A DNA stretch of 10,015 nt, taken from contig NZ_CATWFF010000074.1 of NCBI RefSeq assembly GCF_958350005.1, forward strand, positions 1 to 10,015, written 5' to 3'. The stretch comes from an uncultured Megasphaera sp. GTDB lineage: Bacteria > Bacillota > Negativicutes > Veillonellales > Megasphaeraceae. Position numbers and translations under genes: made by a program. Shown piece by piece: positions 1-6,241 of this stretch. How positions within the stretch are numbered: position 1 is the stretch's first letter; each line of letters starts with the position of its first letter. The notes under the pieces are model-generated. The model was given only the letters and a program-made list of their open reading frames with translations, made no database searches and was not told where the DNA came from.

Positions 1-100
1 TTTTTACATATATTGCATACCAACAGGCAGTACGATTCTTTTTCAGCAAGGCCCTTCCTGTCGTCAGATACAGCGAAGCCGTGAAAATTCGACTTCGTTC

Positions 101-130
101 TTGCATTGACCAGGCCGTCAATGAGATAAT
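101..130 (+). promoter_or_regulatory. Possible promoter of the SorC-type regulator gene
   Basis: A tentative -35 (TTGCAT, 101-106) and -10 (GATAAT, 125-130) are separated by 18 bp, which would start the transcript near 137 and leave a leader of about 29 nt. An overlapping TTGACC (106-111) is a better -35 by sequence, but its spacing to any good -10 is poor. The element overlaps the inverted repeat at 104-123, which fits a promoter under autoregulation. This is a visual match only. Confidence 0.28.
104..123. promoter_or_regulatory. Perfect 7-bp inverted repeat, candidate operator of the SorC-type regulator
   Basis: CATTGAC (104-110) and GTCAATG (117-123) are exact reverse complements separated by six bases. 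The dyad lies 42 bp upstream of the regulator's ATG and overlaps its candidate -35. The DeoR branch of the SorC family in Bacillus is, as I recall, associated with ATTGAA/TTCAAT-type palindromes, and ATTGAC/GTCAAT resembles these. The repeat is directly visible; its role as an autoregulatory operator is inferred. Confidence 0.45.
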
Positions 131-165
131 AAGTAAAATATTACGATACATTGCGAGGTACGCAC

Positions 166-1110
166 ATGCAAAACGATAAGAATAAAAGCGCTATCAGCGC
201 AGCCAAACTCTATTATCTATCCGGCTACAGCCAGACGGAAATTGCCAGAGAACTGGGCCTGTCCCGCCCGTCTGTGTCCCGGCTGCTGCAGTATGCCAAA
301 GACATGGGATTTGTCCGCATCAAAATTTTCGATCCCATTGAAGACCAGAGCCATTTGGCAAAAAAAGTCGCCGCTGCGTACCATTTGCGAGACGTATGTA
401 TTGCCAATGTCCCTATTGATGATGAAGAAGATATGAAAAAGTATCTTGGTCAGAAAGGGGCGGCCTATTTAAACTCCATTGTCCAGGACGGAGATATTAT
501 CGGCGTCGGCTGGGGAACAACCATGCACAGTCTCGCTCATGCCCTGATTCCTCATTCTCTGCGGGGTGCCCAGATCGTACAGCTTGAAGGGGGCATTACC
601 TTATCTACTGGTGAAACCTATGCCAATGAAATACTGGAACGGTTTGCCAAAAACTACGAAACCATTGCCCAGTACCTGCCCCTTCCTGTATTGTTCGATT
701 CGAAAGAAGTAAAGGACATGGTCTATCACGACCGCCACATTCGGCGGGTCCTGGAACTGGGGAAAAACGCCAACATTGCCCTGTTCAGCGTCGGCACCGT
801 CCGGGACAATGCCCTTTTCTTCCGCCTGGGATATGCTGATTCTGAAGAAAAAGCATTCATTAAGGCCCATGCTGTCGGCGATATTTGCTCCCGTTTCTTC
901 ACCGAAGACGGACACATTGCCAGTGAAGAGCTAAATGACCGGACTGTCGGCATTGATCTGGACTGTCTGCACCAGAAAGAATACAGCATTCTCCTTTCCG
1001 GCGGCGAAGCAAAGGTTCAGCCAATTCGTGCGGCCCTCCTCGGTGGCTATGCCAACGTACTCATTACGGATCAGTTTACGGCCCGCCGCCTTCTGGAAAC
1101 CAGGCAGTAA
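166..1110 (+). CDS. SorC/DeoR-family effector-binding transcriptional regulator
   Basis: This is a 314-residue cytoplasmic DNA-binding regulator whose C-terminal domain binds a (phospho)sugar-like effector. Residues about 12-50 form a helix-turn-helix with a clear SQTEIARELGLSRPSVSRLL core. The effector domain follows with family landmarks: GVGWGTT (113-119, ligand-phosphate loop), LEGG (140-143), SVGTV (208-212), GDICSRFF (238-245), VGIDLD (261-266), SGGEAK (278-283) and LITD (299-302). Length is normal for the family. The ATG at 166 is chosen because GAGG (155-158) sits 7 nt upstream; the longer in-frame TTG start at 151 would overlap that site. No sugar-metabolism gene is adjacent, so the effector cannot be assigned. 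The gene precedes hcp on the same strand with a 127-bp gap and no obvious terminator between them. The 165 bp to its left contain no convincing gene. Family is secure; target and effector are unknown. Confidence 0.93.
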   Translation: MQNDKNKSAISAAKLYYLSGYSQTEIARELGLSRPSVSRLLQYAKDMGFVRIKIFDPIEDQSHLAKKVAAAYHLRDVCIANVPIDDEEDMKKYLGQKGAAYLNSIVQDGDIIGVGWGTTMHSLAHALIPHSLRGAQIVQLEGGITLSTGETYANEILERFAKNYETIAQYLPLPVLFDSKEVKDMVYHDRHIRRVLELGKNANIALFSVGTVRDNALFFRLGYADSEEKAFIKAHAVGDICSRFFTEDGHIASEELNDRTVGIDLDCLHQKEYSILLSGGEAKVQPIRAALLGGYANVLITDQFTARRLLETRQ

Positions 1111-1116
1111 ACGGGC

Positions 1117-1135
1117 ATACCTGTGCAATACCTGT
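1117..1135. repeat. Tandem 8-bp direct repeat, one helical turn apart
   Basis: ATACCTGT occurs at 1117-1124 and again at 1128-1135, a period of 11 bp. It lies just after the regulator's stop codon and about 75-95 bp upstream of the predicted hcp transcription start. Same-face spacing is typical of activator or repressor half-sites, but a short repeat like this can arise by chance. Confidence 0.3.
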
Positions 1136-1163
1136 CTTTTGCTATTCCCTGACTGATGATTTC

Positions 1164-1205
1164 GTTGCATTTCCAACAGACGTACCGTTCTCTTTCCAGT
1201 ATACT
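1164..1205 (+). promoter_or_regulatory. Putative hcp promoter: -10 without a -35, with an upstream dyad
   Basis: A TATACT -10 lies at 1200-1205, inside the perfect 10-bp palindrome CAGTATACTG (1197-1206). No acceptable -35 is found 16-18 bp upstream. GTTG-N6-CAAC (1164-1177) forms a short dyad centred at 1170.5, about -41.5 from a start near 1212; this is the usual position of an activator that replaces the -35. The spacing does not match the TTGAT-N4-ATCAA FNR site or a TTGAC-N4-GTCAA site (TTG-N6-CAA here instead of TTG-N8-CAA), so the binding protein is not identifiable. Confidence 0.3.
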
Positions 1206-1237
1206 GTTCCTAATCAATCACAGAAGGAGACAGGAAA

Positions 1238-2803
1238 ATGGAAAAAACAATGTTTTGCTTTCAATGTGAACAGACTGCTGACGGCAAAGGCTGTACAGGC
1301 TGTGCCGGGTTTTGCGGAAAAACGAAAGACGTCGCCCTGAAACAGGACGAACTGACAGGCGCACTCATCGCCCTGGCTCAGGTCTGTCGGACCGGTACCC
1401 CTTCAGCCGATACGTATCGGCTAATACTGGAAGGGTTGTTTACGACCGTTACGAATGTCAATTTTAACAAGGATACAGTACAGCTCCTGACCCGTAAGAT
1501 TCAGGAAAAGAAAAGCGCCGTATCATCTCAGCCGCCAGCTGACTACGACATGAGCCAGATCTGGAACGCAAACGAAGATATTCGTTCCCTGAAAGCGCTC
1601 ATTCTCTTTGGCATTCGCGGCATGGCAGCTTATGCCTATCATGCTCTTATGCTGGGAAAATCATCAGAACCAGTAAATGCCTTCTTTATCAAAGGCCTGT
1701 GTGCCCTGGCAGAAAATGACAGTATGGATACACTCCTTCCCGTCGTCATGGAAACGGGCAAAGTCAATCTGGAATGCATGGCCCTTCTCGATGAAGCCAA
1801 TACGTCCGCCTATGGAACGCCTGTACCTACGACGCTGCCGCTGACTGTAGAAAAAGGTCCGTTCATCGTCATTACGGGACATGACTTAAAAGATCTGGAA
1901 CTGCTCCTGAAACAGACCGAAGGGAAAGGCATCAATATCTATACACACGGCGAAATGCTCCCGGCCCATGCCTATCCGCTGTTAAAAAAATATGCCCATT
2001 TAAAAGGCCATTTCGGCACGGCCTGGCAGAACCAGCAAACAGAATTTGCAGACTTGCCGGCTCCTATTCTGTATACAACAAACTGCATCATGCCGCCGCA
2101 CAAATCCTATGCAGACCGCGTATTTACAACAGAAGTCGTTTCCTATCCCGGCATGTGCCACATTGGCAGCGATAAAGATTTTTCGCCAGTCATTGCCAAA
2201 GCCCTCGAACTGGGAGGCTATGCGGAAACCCAGTACAGAACAGGCATCAACGGCGGAACAACAGTTACGACTGGCTTTGGCCACGGTACGATACTGGCTG
2301 CAGCAGATACGATTATTCAGGCCGTTACATCTGGTTCAGTAAAACACTTCTTCCTCGTCGGCGGCTGCGACGGTGCCCGTCCGGGACGCAATTACTATAC
2401 GGAATTCGTTAAACAGACACCGGCTGATACACTGGTTCTCACCTTGGCTTGTGGAAAATACCGGTTTAACGATATGAATCTGGGAACTATTGGCGGCCTG
2501 CCCCGCATCCTGGATATGGGGCAGTGCAATGATGCCTACGGTGCCATAAAAGTTGCCCTTGCACTGGCCGACGCCTTTGGCTGCAGCGTAAATGAACTGC
2601 CCTTATCCCAGGTATTGTCCTGGTACGAACAGAAAGCAGTCTGTATTCTCCTGACCCTTCTCTATTTGGGTATTAAAAATATCCGCCTGGGCCCGACATT
2701 GCCGGCTTTCGTTTCGCCCAACGTTCTTCAGTACCTGGCAGATACTTTCCACATTCAGCCCATTACTACACCGGAAGCCGATTTAAAAGCCATTCTGGGA
2801 TAA
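1238..2803 (+). CDS. hcp: Hybrid cluster protein (hydroxylamine / NO reductase)
   Basis: A 521-residue cytoplasmic Fe-S-O enzyme. The family reduces hydroxylamine in vitro and is linked in vivo to nitric oxide reduction and protein S-nitrosylation under anaerobic nitrosative stress. The N-terminal cluster motif holds C7, C10, C19 and C26, with an extra C22 (CTGCAGFC). The spacing is C-x2-C-x8-C-x6-C. All eight hybrid-cluster ligands expected from characterised Hcp structures can be placed: H215 (TGHD), E239 (HGEM), C283 (TTNC), C377 (GGCDG), C405 (LACGK), C430 (GQCND), E464 and K466 (WYEQK). The length indicates that both helical bundles are present, so it belongs with class I/II rather than the short class III. 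AAGGAG (1224-1229) lies 8 nt before the ATG, which fixes the start. The usual redox partner Hcr (a ferredoxin/flavin reductase) is not in the window, so electrons must come from an unlinked donor. Confidence 0.97.
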   Translation: MEKTMFCFQCEQTADGKGCTGCAGFCGKTKDVALKQDELTGALIALAQVCRTGTPSADTYRLILEGLFTTVTNVNFNKDTVQLLTRKIQEKKSAVSSQPPADYDMSQIWNANEDIRSLKALILFGIRGMAAYAYHALMLGKSSEPVNAFFIKGLCALAENDSMDTLLPVVMETGKVNLECMALLDEANTSAYGTPVPTTLPLTVEKGPFIVITGHDLKDLELLLKQTEGKGINIYTHGEMLPAHAYPLLKKYAHLKGHFGTAWQNQQTEFADLPAPILYTTNCIMPPHKSYADRVFTTEVVSYPGMCHIGSDKDFSPVIAKALELGGYAETQYRTGINGGTTVTTGFGHGTILAAADTIIQAVTSGSVKHFFLVGGCDGARPGRNYYTEFVKQTPADTLVLTLACGKYRFNDMNLGTIGGLPRILDMGQCNDAYGAIKVALALADAFGCSVNELPLSQVLSWYEQKAVCILLTLLYLGIKNIRLGPTLPAFVSPNVLQYLADTFHIQPITTPEADLKAILG

Positions 2804-2804
2804 T

Positions 2805-2817
2805 CCAGAGCTTCTGG
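2805..2817. other. Small hairpin immediately after hcp
   Basis: CCAGA and TCTGG pair across a 3-nt loop, one base after the hcp stop codon. There is no T-run, so it is not a terminator itself. It may merely stabilise the 3' end or be chance. Confidence 0.25.
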
Positions 2818-2829
2818 CCATACAGAAAA

Positions 2830-2886
2830 GACCTGTCTTTCTCATCAGCTCAACATGCTGAGAAAGGCAGGTCCTTTTATTTTATA
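2830..2886 (+). terminator. Intrinsic terminator between convergent hcp and the peptide-transport operon
   Basis: A 15-bp stem pairs 2830-2844 (GACCTGTCTTTCTCA) with 2859-2873, with one G-U wobble (2836/2867) and a 14-nt loop. On the + strand it is followed by CTTTTATTTTAT, a good U-tract that ends hcp. On the - strand the stem is followed by CTTTTCTG, a weaker tract, so it could also stop transcripts arriving from the amidohydrolase gene. The two convergent genes leave only 112 bp between stop codons, and this hairpin fills the middle. Confidence 0.88.
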
Positions 2887-2915
2887 TACAACAGGCAGGC
2901 AGCGTGTCTGCCATA

Positions 2916-4106
2916 TTACGGCTCCGTTTTTCCTGCTAATTCCTGAAACTTCAGGGCTCCCTGAACCAGCATGGTCAGCGCCGTTTTAAAAGATTCTTCG
3001 TCAATGTAAAAATGGCAGTTGTGATTGGCGTAAAACGTCGTTTCCCCTTTGGGGGTAATGCCAAAATGATAGTATGCACCTGGTACGTGCTGCAAATAGT
3101 AGGCAAAATCCTCGCCGCCCATGACAGGGTCAGCCAGTACAGCTGCTTCCGGCCCATACAAGGCTTCCGCCAGATCGAGAAGAGCCTGGGCATAAGCCGG
3201 CGTATTGTACGTACTGTCATAGCCAAATTGGTAGAATACATCTGCTTTCATCCCAAAGGCTTCTGCATACTGTCTGGCAATAGTCTCAATCATCGACCTC
3301 ATGCGTTCCCGCGTTGCTGGCTGCAGCGTCCGCACAGTACCGGTCATTTCTGCAGTATCGGAAATAATATTGTTTTTCGTTCCATAGTGGAAGGTACCTA
3401 TGCCGAGGACGGCCATGTCCTTCGGCGCCACCTGGCGGGACACGACCTGCTGCAGCGCCGTCACGATCTGGGCCGCTACCGGCAGCGGGTCCAGGCAGTT
3501 CTGCGGCTGCGATGCATGGCCACCCCGTCCGGTAACGGTAATCGTAAAGGAATCGGAAAAGGCAGACATGGCACCAGGACGGGTAGTAATCTGTCCCGTG
3601 TGAATCGTCGGGTCCGTATGCTGACCGATAATGGCATCTACGCCATTGAGCACCCCGGCAGCAATCATTTTCTGTGCGCCCCCTGGCGGTAGTTCTTCTG
3701 CAGGCTGGAAAATAAAGACAAAAGTACCGGAAAGTTCCGTGCGATGGGCATACAAGGTATACATGGCCCCCAGCAGCAAGGCTGCATGAGAATCGTGCCC
3801 GCAGGCATGCATGACCCCTTCATTCTGAGAAGAAAAAGGCAGTCCCGTCTCCTCTGTCACCGGCAGGGCATCAATATCGGCCCGCAGGGCAATGGTCGGG
3901 CCGGGAGCAGCACACTGAAGCCGGGCCACGACGCCTGTCGGCAGGGGCCGTTCACAGGTCACATCCGGCAGGGCCTTGATTTGTTCTATAATATACTCCG
4001 TTGTCTTATATTCTCCATTAGACAATTCCGGATATTGATGAAAATGACGCCGCCACGCTCCAACCTTGGGCAGCACCTCTGCGATGGTCTGCTGAAAATC
4101 ATGCAT
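2916..4106 (-). CDS. M20D-family metallo-amidohydrolase (N-acyl amino acid / aminoacyl amidohydrolase)
   Basis: A 396-residue cytoplasmic hydrolase of the hippurate / IAA-amino acid / N-acetyl-amino acid amidohydrolase type, cleaving an amide to release an amino acid. Visible landmarks are HFHQYPELS (21-29), RADIDALP (75-82), the ACGHD metal motif with C102 and H104, catalytic PAEE (E137/E138), H163 (GQH), PGAMSAF (177-183), GRGGHAS (193-199) of the dimerisation domain, GGEDFAYY (330-337) and the late metal His in NHN (H362). All metal-site residues are present and the length is normal. The start is set by AGGAGG (4116-4121) 9 nt upstream. It is the last gene of the peptide ABC operon, 33 nt after the OppF-like ATPase, which suggests it processes the imported compound. 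Substrate is unknown: dipeptides, N-acyl amino acids, hippurate or p-aminobenzoyl-glutamate are all possible. Confidence 0.93.
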   Translation of the reverse strand: MHDFQQTIAEVLPKVGAWRRHFHQYPELSNGEYKTTEYIIEQIKALPDVTCERPLPTGVVARLQCAAPGPTIALRADIDALPVTEETGLPFSSQNEGVMHACGHDSHAALLLGAMYTLYAHRTELSGTFVFIFQPAEELPPGGAQKMIAAGVLNGVDAIIGQHTDPTIHTGQITTRPGAMSAFSDSFTITVTGRGGHASQPQNCLDPLPVAAQIVTALQQVVSRQVAPKDMAVLGIGTFHYGTKNNIISDTAEMTGTVRTLQPATRERMRSMIETIARQYAEAFGMKADVFYQFGYDSTYNTPAYAQALLDLAEALYGPEAAVLADPVMGGEDFAYYLQHVPGAYYHFGITPKGETTFYANHNCHFYIDEESFKTALTMLVQGALKFQELAGKTEP

Positions 4107-4139
4107 ATTCTGGCACCTCCTTTAGCCGCACAGCTTCAT

Positions 4140-5072
4140 CTATGCCAGACGACGGGCATATCCGCTTACTTCTTCATCAGTACAATAGACAAAATGACCG
4201 GGACCAATTTCATGCAGTGCCGGATGGGCTCCTTCCGGATACTGATGAGCTGCCGGGTCGTAGTCAATCCGTTTCCGGTGGCGTTCGGCAATCAAATCGG
4301 TCAGCGGCGATGCTGACAGAAGCGATTCCGTATACGGATGCAGAGGATGATTATACAGCTCATTTGCCGGAGCCAGTTCCAGAATCCGGCCGTCTTTCAT
4401 GACGCCAATGCGGTCGCTGATGTACTTGACCATGGCCAGGTCGTGAGCAATGAACAGATAGGTCATGCCCTGTTCTTTCTGCAGGCGAATCAGCAGATTG
4501 ACGATCTGGGCCTGAATAGATACGTCCAAAGCAGCCAGACATTCATCGGCAATGATGAAATCAGGCTGTACGCACAGCGCCCGGGCAATGCCGATACGCT
4601 GACACTGGCCGCCGGAAAATTCCGTCGGATACCGGTTGACATAGGCCCGGTTAATGCCGACAATATCCATCAGTTCCAGTACCCGCCGGTGTACGTCTTC
4701 CTTCGTCTTGCAGATACCGTGCAGCTTCAGGGCATCGCCAATAATCTGATTGACTGGAATCCGCGGATTCAGCGACGCAAAAGGGTCCTGAAAAATCATC
4801 TGCATAGACCGGCGAAACTGCATCATATCACGCTTTTTCTTAATTTTGGTAATATTCTGTCCTTTGTACAGAATGTCGCCTCCTGTCAGGTCTTCCAGCT
4901 TGATAATCATCCGGCCTGTCGTCGACTTGCCGCTGCCTGATTCGCCGACCAGGCCAAAGGTTTCGCCTTTATAAATCGAAAAAGATACGTCATTGACAGC
5001 CTTGACTTCACTTTTCTTTTTGGCATTAAAAGTTTTGCATAAATGGGATATCTTCAACAGTTCTTCAGCCAT
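4140..5072 (-). CDS. oppF: Peptide ABC transporter ATP-binding subunit, OppF/AmiF-like
   Basis: A 310-residue cytoplasmic ATPase, one of the two nucleotide-binding subunits energising the importer. Walker A is GESGSGKST (43-51), Q-loop Q95 (IFQDP), signature FSGGQCQRI (152-160), Walker B FIIADE (172-177), and switch histidine H210 (IAHD). The D-loop reads DECLAALD where many relatives have DEPVSALD. The C-terminal HPY extension (NHPLHPYTESLLSA, about 241-254) supports the oligopeptide/dipeptide family. The tail (YDPAAHQYPEG then PGHFVYC) resembles Gram-positive OppF/AmiF and lacks the cysteine-rich cluster motif of E. coli-type DppF. The start follows a GGGAGGGAG site 8 nt upstream. It lies 32 nt after the OppD-like gene. 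The opp name is by family; dipeptide, oligopeptide or nickel transport cannot be told apart from sequence alone. Confidence 0.93.
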   Translation of the reverse strand: MAEELLKISHLCKTFNAKKKSEVKAVNDVSFSIYKGETFGLVGESGSGKSTTGRMIIKLEDLTGGDILYKGQNITKIKKKRDMMQFRRSMQMIFQDPFASLNPRIPVNQIIGDALKLHGICKTKEDVHRRVLELMDIVGINRAYVNRYPTEFSGGQCQRIGIARALCVQPDFIIADECLAALDVSIQAQIVNLLIRLQKEQGMTYLFIAHDLAMVKYISDRIGVMKDGRILELAPANELYNHPLHPYTESLLSASPLTDLIAERHRKRIDYDPAAHQYPEGAHPALHEIGPGHFVYCTDEEVSGYARRLA

Positions 5073-5104
5073 AATTCATTCTCCCTCCCCCGATAGTATG
5101 TCTG

Positions 5105-6157
5105 CTAAATCTGCAGCAAGTAGGAATGCTTAAATACTTCATAGCGTCTGCAGATTTCTGCCGGCGGCGTTACGTGCGGTGCCTGCGGCGCCAGAAGCCA
5201 CGTTGCTGCAAAATGGGTAGGACTGTTGCCGACTTTAAAAAACGGCGGCTGCTGTTCAAAATCAATAGGCATGGCATAGGCGTTGCGCGGCGCAAAGGCA
5301 TCGCCTTTCGGCGCATGGAGCATGTTGGGCGGCGCCCCGGGAATACTGTACAGCGATTCGTCTTTCGTATCCAGTGACGGCATGGAGCAAATCAGCCCCC
5401 ACGTATAGGGATGCTGGGGATTATAGAAAATTTCTTCAGCCGTGCCGATTTCCACAATACGGCCGGCATACATGACAGCGACCTTATCGGCAACATGAGC
5501 GACGACGCCCAGATCATGAGTAATAAAGATAACGGACATATTCAGTTTCTTTTTCAGATCATCAATCAAATCGAGAATCTGCGACTGAATCGTTACGTCC
5601 AGGGCCGTCGTCGGTTCATCGGCAATAAGGATATCAGGCTTGCAGGCCAGGGACAGGGCAATCATAACCCGCTGGCGCATGCCGCCGGAAAACTGATGGG
5701 GATAGTTTTTCCAGCTTTCTTCCGGATTGCGGATGCCTACCAGCTTCATGAGCTCAATAGCCTGGGCAATGGCTTCTTTTTCCGGCATATCTTCATGAAC
5801 CCGGATAGATTCGGCGATCTGCCGGCCTACGTTCATCGTCGGATTCAGAGAGGTCATGGGGTCCTGGAAAATCATGGCAATTTTCCGGCCTCTGATTTTT
5901 TCCATTTCTTCTTCTGACAGTTTCAGCAGGTCTTGCCCTTCATAGAGAATTTCGCCGCCGCCATATATAGTATTTCCAGGAAGAACCCGGTTGATCGCTT
6001 TCATGGATACAGATTTCCCCGATCCTGATTCACCGACTAGTGCCAGAGTTTCTCCTTTTTTCAGACTGAATGTGACGCCCCGCACAGCCTCTACGGTGCC
6101 GTCTAAGGTATGAAAAGACACATGCAGGTCCTTAACACGCAAAATTGTTTCATTCAT
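5105..6157 (-). CDS. oppD: Peptide ABC transporter ATP-binding subunit, OppD/AmiE-like
   Basis: A 350-residue cytoplasmic ATPase that pairs with OppF. Walker A is GESGSGKS (42-49), Q-loop Q98 (IFQDP), signature FSGGMRQR (156-163), Walker B ILIADEP (176-182), and switch histidine H214 (THD). The C-terminal domain has PQHPYTWGL (247-255) and PGAPPNM (273-279). It continues with GDAFAPRNAYAM (285-296) and FAATWLL (316-322). This is the Gram-positive OppD/AmiE pattern: the four cysteines that hold an Fe-S cluster in other Dpp/Opp ATPases are D286, N292, D299 and T319 here. I start at the ATG at 6157, since the conserved fold begins there and a weak GGTGAG lies 4 nt upstream. The longer in-frame ATG at 6184 has no Shine-Dalgarno site and lies inside the 3' arm of the hairpin 6182-6221. 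Confidence 0.92.
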   Translation of the reverse strand: MNETILRVKDLHVSFHTLDGTVEAVRGVTFSLKKGETLALVGESGSGKSVSMKAINRVLPGNTIYGGGEILYEGQDLLKLSEEEMEKIRGRKIAMIFQDPMTSLNPTMNVGRQIAESIRVHEDMPEKEAIAQAIELMKLVGIRNPEESWKNYPHQFSGGMRQRVMIALSLACKPDILIADEPTTALDVTIQSQILDLIDDLKKKLNMSVIFITHDLGVVAHVADKVAVMYAGRIVEIGTAEEIFYNPQHPYTWGLICSMPSLDTKDESLYSIPGAPPNMLHAPKGDAFAPRNAYAMPIDFEQQPPFFKVGNSPTHFAATWLLAPQAPHVTPPAEICRRYEVFKHSYLLQI

Positions 6158-6181
6158 TGTACTCACCGTCTTCCATAAAGA

Positions 6182-6221
6182 CATATATCACATCACAGCG
6201 TCTGCCATGATGTGATATATG
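6182..6221 (-). other. Perfect 14-bp intercistronic hairpin after the solute-binding protein gene
   Basis: Positions 6182-6195 (CATATATCACATCA) pair without mismatch with 6208-6221 across a 12-nt loop. On the transcribed (-) strand it begins about 20 nt after the binding-protein stop and is followed only by TCTTTATGG, so there is no proper U-tract. The likely role is an mRNA 3'-end stabiliser or partial terminator that lets the receptor be made in excess over the ATPases, as hairpins after binding-protein genes do in other ABC operons. The structure is seen; the role is inferred. Confidence 0.72.
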
Positions 6222-6241
6222 CAAATTCTCAGGTGTTCCCT

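Noticed and set aside
601..915. 104-codon - strand open frame inside the regulator gene
   Set aside because: Antisense to the conserved effector domain, with no independent start signals.
2898..2912. GGCAG/CTGCC hairpin just after the amidohydrolase stop as a terminator
   Set aside because: The stem is only 5 bp and no T-run follows it on the - strand; the larger hairpin at 2830-2873 is the better terminator.
3012..3692. 226-codon + strand open frame opposite the amidohydrolase gene
   Set aside because: Antisense shadow of the M20D gene; the translation is Arg/His/Cys-rich with no recognisable motif.
3744..4316. 190-codon + strand open frame across the amidohydrolase/OppF junction
   Set aside because: It spans antisense of two real genes and their 33-nt gap; no ribosome site or motif supports it.
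4338..5917. Antisense open frames (4338-4940 and 5411-5917, + strand) opposite the two ATPase genes
   Set aside because: They show similar complement-of-ABC composition and resemble each other only because they mirror the conserved ATPase motifs.
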